From NCBI RefSeq assembly GCF_008362905.1, contig NZ_VFJB01000009.1, positions 186,001-250,000 on the forward strand: a stretch of 64,000 nucleotides of DNA. Reading direction: 5' to 3'. Below, one piece after another: positions 24,720 through 33,885 of the stretch (its first letter is position 1; each line of letters opens with the position of its first letter). The notes beneath the pieces are model-generated. The model ran no database searches. It saw only the letters and a program-made list of their open reading frames with translations, and had not been told where the DNA came from. The stretch comes from Deferribacter autotrophicus. Lineage in GTDB: Bacteria > Chrysiogenota > Deferribacteres > Deferribacterales > Deferribacteraceae. A program made the translations under genes and the position numbers.

Positions 24720-25860
24720 TTGAACGATGGATTGAAGAACGAAATAGGCATTCTTGTTGAAAATGTTGCTCGAAGCAGAACTGTTGCAAGAAGTGTATTG
24801 GATTCGTACCTAAGGGAAAAACAGTTTAATTCTTCACTAAGGAAGGAGGTTACTGACTATTTTTACAAATGTATAAGATTCTATGGATTGTACAAAAAAG
24901 AACTTAATTTTTTTGATTCTTATGATACTGAAGAGATTTTAGAAAAACAGGAAAATTGTCGAAAAAAGAACTGGTGGAAATATTTTCTTTTAATGCTGAT
25001 GTTGCAAAGATGATTGCAGAAAGTTTTGATGATTTAAATGTTTTTAAGTCATTTTTTAAGAGGGCTCCTTTGACAATAAGGACAAATCTTCTGAAAAACA
25101 GTAGAGAACTACTGTATAATAAACTGTCTCAAAAGGTTGATTTAACTTACACAGAAGTTAGCCCTTTTGGACTAAGATTAAAAGTAAGGATAAATGCCCG
25201 CCAATTTGATGAGTTTAAAAAAGGACTTTATGAAATTCAGGATGAAGCCAGTCAGCTAATTTCTCTGCTTATTATGGCAAAACCTGGTGATAAGGTGGTG
25301 GATTACTGTGCAGGCACAGGTGGTAAGAGCCTTGCCCTGATGTCTGTTATGCAAAATTCAATTAAGCTTGAATGCTACGATGTTGATAGAAACAAGTTGA
25401 GTATCCTGATGAGAAGGGCGAAAGTGTCTAATTGTGAAGTTAAGATAATAAAGAAGCCAAAGCTGAAATTTTATGACTGGGTGCTTATTGATGTGCCCTG
25501 CAGTGGGCTGGGAAGTATCCGCAGAGATGTGGATTTAAATTTGCGACTTGGACTTGATGCTGATAAAATAAGCACTTTGCTGCAAAAGCAGCGGATGATA
25601 ATGGATAATGCAGTCAAATTTGTGAGAAAAGGTGGGCATATTGTGTATGTGACATGTTCAATATTGAAAAGAGAAAATGAAGATCAGGTAGATTATTTCC
25701 TTGATAAGTATAAGAACTTAGAGTTGATTGATGTTAAGACTATTTTAGATATATTGTAGAGAAGCTTGATTTGGATGTTTTTTTTAAGACGACTCCTCTT
25801 AAATATGAAATGGATGGTTTCTTTGCTGCTGTGTTTAAAGTTTTGAAAATACGGCAATAA
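24720..25860 (+). pseudogene. rsmB: 16S rRNA m5C967 methyltransferase (RsmB-like), frameshifted
   Basis: The reading begins at a TTG (24720) with a NusB-like helical N-terminus (SRTVARSVLDSYLREK), then shifts frame near 24950 next to runs of A. The second frame covers IRTNLLK, the SAM motif VVDYCAGTGGKSLAL, IDVPCSGLGSIRRD (the PCxG active site) and VYVTCSI with the second cysteine. A second shift near 25755 moves the true C-terminus, ending FFAAVFKVL, into another frame. Two shifts indicate a pseudogene; A-run sequencing errors are the alternative. Confidence 0.8.
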
Positions 25861-26527
25861 GTAAAGGGCTTGTATATTTAGAGTATTTGTTTTTAGAGTA
25901 ATCTCCAAAAAACTGGAGATAACAGTTATTAAGGCTATCTGCTACAGTAGTAAAATTTTCGTAGAATATTGGAGTAAGTTGAGTTTCCTGTATGTAGGTT
26001 TCTTTATTTTCTTTGATTGTTAAGACAGTTTTGAAAATGATTGATTCTGTGCTTGATAATGTATAGTATCTTTTAAATATGAGATTTTCGGTTTCAATGG
26101 TAGAAAGCTCTGTGATTTTTTCTTTGAAAATTCTATCGTAATTCATTATTTGTATAATCAGCTTCCCTTTGCTTTCAAGAAGGTTTAATGAATCTCTGAT
26201 AACTTTTGCGGCTTCAAGCTTGTTGTTTACATGCACAAGAGTGTTGCCTATTATGTAGATTGTGCCGAAAATCTGTTTTCTTAAAGGTAACATTTTCATG
26301 TCGGCTATTGATACGTTTTTAGTGATAAAAGAGAAGTGTTTGGTGTATTCGATACCGAAGGCTTTGTAGCCGTTGTCAATCAATGCCTTGGTGTAATATC
26401 CTGTTGCGCAACCGATATCCAGTATAGTTTTATTCTTATCTGCAAAATCGGTGAGAAAGTCGAATATTTCTTCTTCAAATGGGAATATTTCATTGTAATG
26501 TTTGGCTAATTCTTTGTAAAACTCTAT
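25835..26527 (-). CDS. SAM-dependent class I methyltransferase, start codon apparently lost
   Basis: The open frame reads EFYKELAKHYNEIFPFEEE, then ILDIGCATGYYTKAL (SAM motif I) and a C-terminal half with TIYIIGNTLVHVNN and GKLIIQIMNYDR. Related proteins start M-x-F-Y-K-E-L, and here the codon at that place (26527-26525) is ATA; the first ordinary start in frame is a TTG at 26383, after motif I. Either ATA is used inefficiently or the gene is dead. Its 3' end overlaps the rsmB remnant convergently by 26 bases. Substrate unknown. Confidence 0.65.
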   Translation of the reverse strand: MEFYKELAKHYNEIFPFEEEIFDFLTDFADKNKTILDIGCATGYYTKALIDNGYKAFGIEYTKHFSFITKNVSIADMKMLPLRKQIFGTIYIIGNTLVHVNNKLEAAKVIRDSLNLLESKGKLIIQIMNYDRIFKEKITELSTIETENLIFKRYYTLSSTESIIFKTVLTIKENKETYIQETQLTPIFYENFTTVADSLNNCYLQFFGDYSKNKYSKYTSPLLIAVFSKL

Positions 26528-26674
26528 ATTTTAAAATTATCACGAAAACATTAAAAACTCAATTGTAATGTTTGCAAAAAAATGGGATGATGCCATGTGT
26601 CACATTTCTTGACATAAGTAGCGCAAGTAGGATAAAATGAATTTATGCTCAGTTAAAATTAAAAGAGGTTATAT

Positions 26675-26989
26675 ATGTCTAATAAGTATCAAGCGTACTA
26701 TCCAAAAAGAAGGGGTTTAAAGAAGTTATCGTTAAAATATTCTTTTTCGTGATGGGCAGAGCGTTTCAGGTGATATCAAAATATGAAGATAGGATAAAAG
26801 AGGAAATTTCAGCTTGGCCTGATGGTTATTGTGTGATGATGAGGGTTAAGCCAGATGGGTTTGCTTTGTTTTACAAAAGAAAAGAGGAGTTTTGAGATTT
26901 AAAAACAAAGTTGAAGGTAACCCAAACTTGATAGTGAATTTTAAAAACGTTGAAGCTGCATTTTTGGTTTTGACTGCGAGACTTACCTC
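26675..26989 (+). pseudogene. SCP2-like (sterol-carrier fold) protein, frameshifted and truncated
   Basis: An ATG at 26675 has AAAGAGG upstream. The product reads MSNKYQAYYPKRRGLKK, then needs a shift to continue FFFVMGRAFQVISKYEDRI and another to reach RFKNKVEGNPNLIVNFKNV and EAAFLVLTARL. The last two blocks resemble SCP2 lipid-binding domains. After TARLTS the similarity stops exactly where the IS256-type terminal repeat begins at 26990. Family call moderate; loss of function clear. Confidence 0.6.
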
Positions 26990-27047
26990 AAAAATTGTGT
27001 ATATCAAAGACCTCATCTTCCATCAAGTTAAATTTTAGTGAAAACAT

Positions 27048-27828
27048 TTATTTCAAATCATAGGCTTTACTTTTAAGGACAGGAATAGGCTTTGTTAACC
27101 AGCTATCATGAAGATTTATCAACTGAACAAAAAGATTAATTTCAATTGTTTTCATAGAACCAAAATAACCGCCAACATCATATCTCATACGTTCTAAGCC
27201 TGCATTTATGGATTCAACAATATTTGTAGTATACACATACTTGCGAATATCCTCAGGGTATTTTAAGAAATTTAAATAATTTTCTTTATATTTTTGCAGA
27301 TACTTAGCATAATCAGGCTTGTTTTTCTCTACAAGAGTCAATAACTGATCGTAAAGTTTACAACCTTCATCATAATCATAAGCCATTTTTATCTTCTTCC
27401 ACAGAGCAATAGCTTCTTTTGATACCTTTGGAGAGAGCTTATTCCTCAGATTCCTGGCAAAATGAACATAACAAAGTTGATGATCCGATAACGGGAAAAA
27501 CTTTTTCAATAGTTTGTCTAACCCTGAAAAATTATCAGTTACAAATACAAATACTTTACTCAAACCTCGATTTATCAAATCCTGAAATACCTCGCTCCAT
27601 AAACCTAAATTCTCATTACCCTTATGTACCCAGTAACCCAAAATATGCTTGTAACCATCCATATCTATTCCTACTGCTACAAATATGCTAATTTTTACCA
27701 TCTTGCCTTCTTCTCTCAATTCACAGTGATAAGCATCTATAAATACTGAAAACCAATCTGATTTCAGAGGACGAGTCTTAAAATAATCAAGCTTTTCGTA
27801 AATTAGCTCCTCTACCATTTCCAACGAA
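27048..27828 (-). pseudogene. IS256-family transposase, C-terminal part
   Basis: The frame holds the catalytic part of a mutator-type transposase: SDWFSVFIDAYHCEL (first Asp), VTDNFSGLDKLL (second Asp), DHQLCYVHFARNL and YTTNIVESINAGLERM (the C-terminal Glu region). It is separated from its N-terminus at 30195-30590 by IS21. The joined reading, SFSED followed by SLEMVEEL across the target site, would be in frame. Confidence 0.85.
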
Positions 27829-27885
27829 TCTTCGCTGTTAAAGTCAAGTAAAAATCCCCACCTTAGGGCCCTTAAAATTCCCCAG

Positions 27886-28632
27886 TTACCTTTTAGTATT
27901 TTTCATAGATTGTAAACTTTTGATTCTATAGCTTTCACCATTGATTCTAAAAATATGAGCATGATGTACGAGTCTATCTATGATAGCAGAAGCTAAAACA
28001 ACATCACCAAATATATTACCCCACTCTTCGAAAGGCCTATTAGTAGTGATAATTATAGAATTATTTTCATATCTATGTCTGATTATTTCAAAAAATTCAT
28101 CAACATGGTTTAAAGGTATTTTCTTAAAACCAACCTCATCAATTATCAGTAAATCCACACTTAAAAACTGTTTTAATACACTAAAATAACTACCATCTCC
28201 TTTCGATGATACTAATTTTGATACCATGTCATTGGCGTGAATAAATAAAACCTTGTATCCTTTCTTTAAAGCCTCTAATCCTATGGCATTTGCAAGATGT
28301 GTTTTGCCAACTCCTGGATTACCCATGAATATTATATTCTTCTTTTCTTCTATAAATCTGCAACTACTTATATCAAGTATTTCTTGCTTATTCAGTTCAG
28401 GCTGATAAGTAAAATCATACATAGGTAATGTTTTGGATGAATCCAACTTAGATTTTGAAAATCTTCTCTTAAAAGAATTATTCTGTCTGTTCACTGACTC
28501 ATCATCAAGTAACAATTCAAGAAAATCCAGGTAACTCAAACTGTTTTCTATTGCATATTGATTTCGGCTTTCTAATGTCTTTGCCATTCCGGATAACTTA
28601 AAATTTGTTAGTTTTTTTAAAATATCTTGCAT
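27886..28632 (-). CDS. istB: IS21 helper ATPase IstB
   Basis: 248 residues of the DnaC/IstB AAA+ family: Walker A GNPGVGKTHLA (about 105), Walker B LLIIDEVGF, sensor region IIITTNRPFEEW. IstB forms oligomers on DNA and stimulates the IstA transposase and target choice. It starts 17 bases after istA, as in other IS21 elements, and is uninterrupted. Confidence 0.94.
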   Translation of the reverse strand: MQDILKKLTNFKLSGMAKTLESRNQYAIENSLSYLDFLELLLDDESVNRQNNSFKRRFSKSKLDSSKTLPMYDFTYQPELNKQEILDISSCRFIEEKKNIIFMGNPGVGKTHLANAIGLEALKKGYKVLFIHANDMVSKLVSSKGDGSYFSVLKQFLSVDLLIIDEVGFKKIPLNHVDEFFEIIRHRYENNSIIITTNRPFEEWGNIFGDVVLASAIIDRLVHHAHIFRINGESYRIKSLQSMKNTKR

Positions 28633-28649
28633 TTATACCCTCCCCCTCA

Positions 28650-30089
28650 TCAATTAACTAATAAATCATATTTACTTAAATCATTCGAAAAACCACCACA
28701 GTTAACCGATTCTTTAGATGACGCATCTTTTTGAGTATATAAACCAGTTTCACATATCCTCTTTACTGACAAATAACTAATGGAATTAAACTCATTTGCT
28801 CTCTTACATGCCAATTCCACTGTATCTTTATCATAACTCTTCATCAAATTAAAAATTCCTTGCATCATACGGTGATAATGATGGGGCTTTTCTTCCTTTA
28901 ACCTGTTATAAAATTCAAAGGTGTTTGTACCTATCTCAAGCGATTTTGCTTCATAATCTACAGATTTTAATTTCGGATTATGAGATTCTTTTGTTATGAA
29001 TTCTCCTACTGATTTAGATATATTGTGAATTGCTATCTCTTCATATTTATCATTGTAAATTTTTAATATATTACCATTGCTGCGAATACTTACTTTGTTG
29101 CCTATGTAATTGTAGGGTACTGAGTAGTAATTATATCTGTAAGTAATGTGACCATAGCGGTTTACTATTCTTTCCGATATGTCATAAACCTCGTATCTCT
29201 GAGATGGTAAAGGCTGCAATTTACTTTTCTCCTTATCTACAAATTGTTCAAAAGGAATTTTTCTTGTCGTGCCATGTATTTTCTTGTTACATACATTGTC
29301 TTGCCACTTTCGTAGAAGACCTTTGACTTTATAATAATCTTTTTCTTGAATTGATTTGAAAAAATTATTCTTCACATATTTAATTCCGCTTTCCACTTTC
29401 CCTTTCTCCTGGGGATATCTCACCTTACAAGCAAATGGACTGCTACCGTAATATTCAAGCATTGCAGCATACTCTTTCTGTATTACAGGTTCATAAAAAT
29501 TTGCTTTCAATACTCCAGATTTTAAATTGTCTATCTTGATTACTCTAGGAATTCCTCCAAAATATTCAAATGCATTAATGTGGCATCTTAAAAATGTTTC
29601 TACGTCCTGACTCCTAACTATTTCATAATATTTATATCTGCTATGAGATAGCACCATGCAAAATATCCAGCTCTTTACTTTTTTACCTTTTTCGCTATCA
29701 TAAAGATAACCTATGTAACCGAAGTCCACTTGGGCTTCTTCGCCTGGTGGGGAAATTAATGGGACATAAATTCCATCCGGGCCTTTTAATTTCCTAACAT
29801 ACTTTTTCACACAACTGTAGCTTACGGATAAACCATGATCACTTATTAGTTTCTGATGGATTAATACTGCTGTTAAACCTTCTGAGAGGTATTCGATTAT
29901 TTCTTCTTTGTAAGCCTCTAAAACACTTACTCTTGAAAATTTGGGTGTTTCTACTTTACCGTCTTTCACTTTGTCCCTTATCTTTCTCACTGTCTTCCTG
30001 TCGATCCCTAATTCCCTGGCTATTTGGGAAATATTTTTGCCTTGCGACAACAATGTCTTTACTGTGTAATACATTTCTACCCCCAGCAT
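28650..30089 (-). CDS. istA: IS21 transposase IstA
   Basis: 479 residues. An N-terminal helix-turn-helix (GKNISQIARELGIDRKTVRK, about 15-34) precedes a DDE/RNase H core with EAQVDFGYIG (first Asp), IKIDNLKSGV (second Asp) and PQEKGKVESGIKYVK (Glu), and a C-terminal barrel with YSVPYNYIG. Length is typical. The frame is intact and lies inside clear element ends, so it may still be active with IstB. Confidence 0.94.
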   Translation of the reverse strand: MLGVEMYYTVKTLLSQGKNISQIARELGIDRKTVRKIRDKVKDGKVETPKFSRVSVLEAYKEEIIEYLSEGLTAVLIHQKLISDHGLSVSYSCVKKYVRKLKGPDGIYVPLISPPGEEAQVDFGYIGYLYDSEKGKKVKSWIFCMVLSHSRYKYYEIVRSQDVETFLRCHINAFEYFGGIPRVIKIDNLKSGVLKANFYEPVIQKEYAAMLEYYGSSPFACKVRYPQEKGKVESGIKYVKNNFFKSIQEKDYYKVKGLLRKWQDNVCNKKIHGTTRKIPFEQFVDKEKSKLQPLPSQRYEVYDISERIVNRYGHITYRYNYYSVPYNYIGNKVSIRSNGNILKIYNDKYEEIAIHNISKSVGEFITKESHNPKLKSVDYEAKSLEIGTNTFEFYNRLKEEKPHHYHRMMQGIFNLMKSYDKDTVELACKRANEFNSISYLSVKRICETGLYTQKDASSKESVNCGGFSNDLSKYDLLVN

Positions 30090-30194
30090 TTTATTTCCTC
30101 CAACCTGTGTATTTGTTGGAGGATGTTAACATACACAGGTGGGGATTTTTAAGGGCCTTTTACTGGGGAATTATTGTACCTTTAACATCTTCGC

Positions 30195-30590
30195 TAAATG
30201 ATAAACCCAGTTTACGGACCGTTCTTGATATCTTGGATTTTGTATAGCCATTGGTTAGCATTGCAAGTAGAAGCTCTTCATATTCTTTGTCCACTCTCTT
30301 CCAATGAGTAGGAAGTAACGAAGGACGAAATGTATTACCAAATCTAACTCGGGGAACTTTTATATCAAGTTCCCCGTATTTTATGTTTAGTTTGCGATTA
30401 TAAAATCCGTTTGCCAAATCAAAAGGATTCTTCTTCAAATACTCTTCTCGTTCTTTAGCCATAACGTAATTCAACAATTCTTCAAAAAGATAGCAATATT
30501 AGGCTTATTCCCTTTTTCCAAGTATTCGTCTATTTTTGAAAAAAGTTCTTGCAGGTTGTTTTCAGATATTTCTCTCTTTCTCTTACTCAT
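30195..30590 (-). pseudogene. IS256-family transposase, N-terminal part
   Basis: It begins at ATG 30590 after GGAGGTTGTAC and reads MSKRKREISENNLQELF. At about 30483-30489 (C-TTT-TTG on the coding strand) the frame must move by -1 to continue EELLNYVMAKEREEYL, and then carries VPRVRFGNTFRPSLLP and LTNGYTKSKISRTVRKLGL up to the IS21 target site. The shift could be a one-base deletion or a programmed slip; programmed slipping is not usual for IS256. Confidence 0.78.
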
Positions 30591-30695
30591 TGTACAACCT
30601 CCAGAGTTTTTTACTTCTTTTTCTATCTCTACTATTCTTGTTAACTCAACTATTTTTTTCTCATACACAATTTTTCTCCCAATCCCCCATCATTA

Positions 30696-30950
30696 ATGAG
30701 ACCTTACATTTATACAACGAATTCATTAGAGAGATTTCATAAAGAGATTAAGAGGCGTAGTAAAGTTATAGGGTTTTTTAATGATAAGAAAGCGTTAGAG
30801 AAAGTAGTATTTTTAGTAATTTTGGAAATGAATGAGAGTTACAATCGTCGGAAAACAAAACATTGGGGATATTTTTTATCAGTATTACGAAAAAAACGAA
30901 AAGAAAAATATAGTAGATTACAGGAGGAAAAAAATCTTACACAAAATTAG
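30696..30950 (+). pseudogene. Second IS256-family transposase remnant (C-terminal end)
   Basis: The frame reads RPYIYTTNSLERFHKEIKRR and VIGFFNDKKALEKVVFLV, the C-terminal catalytic Glu region and tail of another mutator-type transposase. It differs from the copy at 27 kb and is on the opposite strand. Everything upstream of it is missing at the boundary with the first IS256 element, so it was truncated before or by that insertion. Confidence 0.8.
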
Positions 30951-30973
30951 TCAACTATAAATATTAAAGATTA

Positions 30974-32161
30974 TTAAGATAATCCAGGCATATGAAAAAC
31001 CTCTTTTTTTGTAAGCATGGCATAAAGTACACGCACAAGTTTGTTACACAGTGCAATCATAGCTTTTCTGTGTGGCATACCTTCCTCCTTCTTTTTCAAA
31101 TAATACGCTCTAAAATACTCATTAAACTTCATAACACCGCTTGCCATAAGATAAAGAATACGCCTAAGGGACTTGGATCCTTTTTTACTTATTCTGCCGT
31201 TACTATACATACTTCCGGATTGTTTAATAGCAGGATCTATCCCAGCATAGGCGGCAAGTTTACCTCTGTTGGCAAATCTGTTTATACCTTTAATTTCTGC
31301 AAGAAAATGGGCAGCGGTAATATCATTAATTCCTTTGATAGAAGTAATAATCTCCATATCATCTTTCTTGGAAGATTTTATTCTATCAATAAATTCCTTC
31401 GTAATATTATTAAGTCGACTATTAAGAAATATGAGCATTTCAACATTTTCTTTGATGACAGTAGCCCAGATATCAGAGGAAATACCAATGGAGGATTTAG
31501 CAAGGGATATGAGCTTCTGAGGGGTAATATTTGACTTATGTGCAAACTTCAATTCATCAAAAATCTTTTGAAGATCATTTTCATTAGCATTCCTGATGAG
31601 TTCAGCTGTAGGCATATGTTTAAGGATATGCAAAATGGATTGAGTAAATACATTGGCATTTGCCACAAGTTCAGGAAATACTACAGTAAGATGCTGTTTA
31701 AGCTGAGTTTTAATTCTTGCAATTTACTGAGCAATATTTTCTTTCATCCTGGCAAGTGCGATAATATCATTGGACTCAGGAAGAACAAAATAATTGAAAT
31801 GTTCAATATTCTTAGCTATAAATTTAGCAATAATAACAGCATCAATTTTATCGGTTTTAGTTTTTCTGAGAGTAACTGATTGGGCAAATTTTTTAATGAG
31901 AGCTGGATTAATAAGACAGACATCTTTCTTTTTGGATACAAGGAATGCTAAGAGGTTAATGTGATAGCTGCCAGTAGATTCAAGAGCAATAACAGAGGAG
32001 TTATATTTTTTAATCAAATCATAGAAGCTGTTAAACCCCTCAATATCCATTTGAAATTCAGTTTCTTTAAGAAGCTCAAGCTTATTGTTAACAATAGCAA
32101 GGTTAAACTTATCTTTGGAAACATCTACCCCTATAAAGAAAGCAAATTTGTCATTTTTCAT
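30974..32161 (-). pseudogene. IS110-family transposase with one in-frame stop
   Basis: From ATG 32161 (GTGAGGTTTGAC upstream) the frame reads FFIGVDVSKDKFNLAIV (first DEDD Asp), IALESTGSYHINL, and RKTKTDKIDAVIIAKF, then a TAA at 31724-31726 after ENIAQ. The same frame goes on through IKGINDITAAHFLAEI and KLAAYAGIDPAIKQSGS (transposase_20 domain with its serine) to the end at 30974. One base change separates it from a full reading of about 395 residues. IS110 enzymes are guided by a bridge RNA encoded in the element's non-coding end. Confidence 0.87.
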
Positions 32162-32173
32162 GTCAAACCTCAC

Positions 32174-32370
32174 TTAAAATATTTTAGTCCCGAATCCAAA
32201 CTCCCGTTTGACAGTGGCTTGATAGCCAAATCAACCAATAGGGACTTTCGGGACGGGGGACAGACTAAATATGAAGCTTTTAAGCTTATTCCCACTGTAG
32301 TCCTCTGTCCCATTTTTAATTCATTACATAATATCATTTTCTTATACAACAAAAAAACGTAGGAGTTGCA
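32174..32370 (-). ncRNA. Candidate IS110 bridge-RNA region
   Basis: About 195 non-coding bases lie between the transposase start and the disrupted SHOCT gene, on the transposase strand, where IS110 elements keep their bridge RNA. Several short stems are visible: CAAACGGGAGTTTG (on the minus strand near 32201-32214), AAGCTTAAAAGCTT, and GGGAC/GTCCC pairings around 32190-32260. No guide pairing with the flanks was worked out. This is a candidate on position and structure only. Confidence 0.4.
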
Positions 32371-32596
32371 CTATGTCCAAATCACTTTTCATTTCTTCAA
32401 ACTCTTCTTTTGTGATTTCACCTTTTGCATATCTTTCTTTTAAAATTTCTAATGCTCTATCTCTTTTTTCTACTATGATATTTGATTTATCAAAAAGTTT
32501 AAATCCAACTGAAATGACCCATACCGCTAAGATTATGAAAATTGCCCAGAAAATTATTCCAAAAATCCCCATAAATCCAAAGCCGTATCTATGCAT
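32342..32596 (-). pseudogene. SHOCT-domain membrane protein, 3' end replaced by IS110
   Basis: 84 residues from ATG 32596 (GGAGGC upstream). One transmembrane helix (about 10-33, IFGIIFWAIFIILAVWV) is followed by a SHOCT tail, ERYAKGEITKEEFEEMKSDL. Native proteins end about here. The extra DIVQLLRFFVV comes from the IS110 end, so the gene has a foreign last ten or so codons but may still work. It follows the Gly-rich secreted protein gene on the same strand across a terminator. Confidence 0.7.
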
Positions 32597-32610
32597 AATA
32601 GCCTCCTTGA

Positions 32611-32643
32611 AAATTTAAAAAGGGGAGAGAATTCTCTCCCCTT
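32611..32643 (-). terminator. Rho-independent terminator of the Gly-rich protein gene
   Basis: AAGGGGAGAG (32620-32629) and CTCTCCCCTT (32634-32643) form a perfect 10-bp stem with an AATT loop. Read on the minus strand the stem is followed by TTTTTAAATTTT. It overlaps the stop of the gene ending at 32642. Confidence 0.88.
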
Positions 32644-33100
32644 AATCGTTATCATTTTCTTTATCGTAATTATCTGGAAATGGCCCCATTACTGCACCAA
32701 AAGGGTTTACATGAAATTCAAACCTGTTACCAGCCGCATCTACAACATCAACCTCATACATTGTACCCATAGGCATTCTAAATTTCTCTACTTCTTTGAT
32801 TTTGTACCCTTTAAAATTTTCTTTTAGAATTTTACTAACCAAATTTTTAGCTTCTTTTTCAGAAATTCCGTTTGCGTTTGCAAACCATTTTTGGCCGTAT
32901 CCCATGCAAAAGCCTGGGCCAAAATTTTGTTGGTATGGTACTGAGTTGTAACCTCTGTTTTGAAATTGTGGTCCCATCATTCCCATTCCGTATCCTTGCT
33001 GATAACCGCCCCACATACCTCTTGCAAAACCTGGGCCGTGAGCGAATGCAAGTGTTGCTCCGAAAATTATTAGACCTGCTAAAAGTAATAACCTTTTCAT
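32642..33100 (-). CDS. Secreted Gly/Met/Tyr-rich protein with PepSY-like C-terminus
   Basis: 152 residues from ATG 33100 (GGAGGTAGCC upstream). A signal peptide (1-20, ending TLAFA) is followed by a low-complexity region rich in Gly, Gln, Tyr and Met (GMWGGYQQGYGMGMMG, about 27-45). The C-terminal domain, from about 80 on (ISEKEAKNLVSKILKENF, then MYEVDVVDAAGNRFEFHV), has the helix-plus-strands pattern of PepSY-like domains. Such proteins are common next to SHOCT proteins in anaerobic Gram-negatives. A metal- or envelope-related role is guesswork. Confidence 0.7.
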   Translation of the reverse strand: MKRLLLLAGLIIFGATLAFAHGPGFARGMWGGYQQGYGMGMMGPQFQNRGYNSVPYQQNFGPGFCMGYGQKWFANANGISEKEAKNLVSKILKENFKGYKIKEVEKFRMPMGTMYEVDVVDAAGNRFEFHVNPFGAVMGPFPDNYDKENDND

Positions 33101-33368
33101 GGCTACCTCCTTATGTTTTTGATTTGTTGCACCTATGGTAATGCATAATGGATGCCAGAATGCCAAAATTTTTAATTTACTGATAAATAATAGATATTTC
33201 TTAAGGTGTATTTAAAATGTGTGTAGACTTTACACATGATTAGGTAATTTATACACACTTAGTCAGTATGGATTAGAAGACTATAAACATTGTATAATTT
33301 TATCATGACTATAATACTGATCTCTTTTTATCTGGTACTAAAGTATCCGTTTTGTTTTTTATAAAACA

Positions 33369-33426
33369 TAAAAATCATAAAGAGCATGATTTTTATATTG
33401 ACAAGTGATATGATTTTAATTATTAT
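33369..33426 (+). promoter_or_regulatory. Promoter of rrf2 with adjoining 10-bp inverted repeat
   Basis: TTGACA (33398-33403), 17 bases, then TATTAT (33421-33426). Just upstream, TAAAAATCAT (33369-33378) and ATGATTTTTA (33386-33395) form a perfect inverted repeat with a 7-base centre. Its right half includes CATGATTTTT (33385-33394), also found before the -35 of the sulfate operon. The palindrome fits a dimeric regulator such as the Rrf2 protein encoded next. Confidence 0.75.
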
Positions 33427-33446
33427 TTTTGTGAAAGGAGTTTTGT

Positions 33447-33869
33447 ATGAATGCAACATCAAAGACTATTTATGCTATAATTGCCTTGATTGAGTTAGCG
33501 AGGCAAAAAAATGAATTATTAAAAGGAGCAACTATTGCTAAGAAATATGGAATTCCTCGTAGATTTCTCGAGCTCACCCTTTCAGAGTTAAAGATTCACG
33601 GCCTTGTTGACTCAAAAAAAGGAGCTCATGGTGGATTTCTCTTAGTAAAACAACCTGAAGAAATCTCTCTTTATGAAATAATTAATATAACGGAAAGAGA
33701 CTTAGTTATATTTGATTGCAGGAAGTTTATAAACAAAGATGGTTGTGATATGTTAAGAATTTTTGATGAATTGAACGAAGAGATTCTTTCCATATTAAAA
33801 AAAGTTACGCTGAGAGATATTTTGAATAAAGCAGATAAAATTTACAAAAATTTAAATTTTATAATTTAG
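33447..33869 (+). CDS. Rrf2-family transcriptional regulator (possible sulfur regulator)
   Basis: 140 residues. The N-terminal winged helix reads TSKTIYAIIALIELAR and GATIAKKYGIPRRFLELTLSEL; the wing is KKGAHGGFLL. Two cysteines lie in the region where IscR has three (FDCRKFINKDGCDML), so an iron-sulfur cluster of the usual IscR type is doubtful. It heads an operon with broken metY and cysK genes, so a CymR-like role in cysteine/methionine control is likely by context. It has a strong promoter and GAAAGGAG site. It may also act on the sulfate operon promoter through the shared box. Confidence 0.82.
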   Translation: MNATSKTIYAIIALIELARQKNELLKGATIAKKYGIPRRFLELTLSELKIHGLVDSKKGAHGGFLLVKQPEEISLYEIINITERDLVIFDCRKFINKDGCDMLRIFDELNEEILSILKKVTLRDILNKADKIYKNLNFII

Positions 33870-33885
33870 GTTGAAGGAGAATAAA

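Larger units (their letters stand above)
27836..30187 (-). mobile_element. IS21-family element, apparently intact, with 7-bp target duplication
   Basis: Read on the minus strand, the element begins TGTTAAAGG and ends CTTTAACA, the TG...CA ends of this family. The target copy TCTTCGC is present at 27829-27835 and 30188-30194. Both ends contain internal subrepeats (AATTCCCCAGT and AAATCCCCACC flanking GGCCC), the usual multiple transposase-binding sites. The istA and istB frames are both open, so this is the youngest insertion in the island. Confidence 0.92.
26990..30675 (-). mobile_element. IS256-family element, split by a nested IS21 element
   Basis: AAAAATTGTGTAT at 26990-27002 and its inverse ATACACAATTTTT at 30663-30675 enclose the two halves of an IS256-type transposase. 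Removing the 2352-bp IS21 element and one target copy leaves an element of about 1.33 kb, a normal size. No flanking direct duplication is visible. The left end lies in the SCP2-like gene and the right end abuts a second, older IS256 remnant. Confidence 0.75.

Noticed and set aside
30195-30590. IS256 frameshift at C-TTT-TTG as a programmed slip
   Set aside because: Possible in principle, but IS256 elements normally encode transposase in one frame and the gene is broken anyway; a one-base deletion is the simpler reading.
33169-33368. Gap upstream of rrf2 as a riboswitch
   Set aside because: It is AT-rich, with palindromes fitting operators and lying upstream of the promoter, so it would not be transcribed into the rrf2 leader; no SAM- or cobalamin-box pattern was seen.
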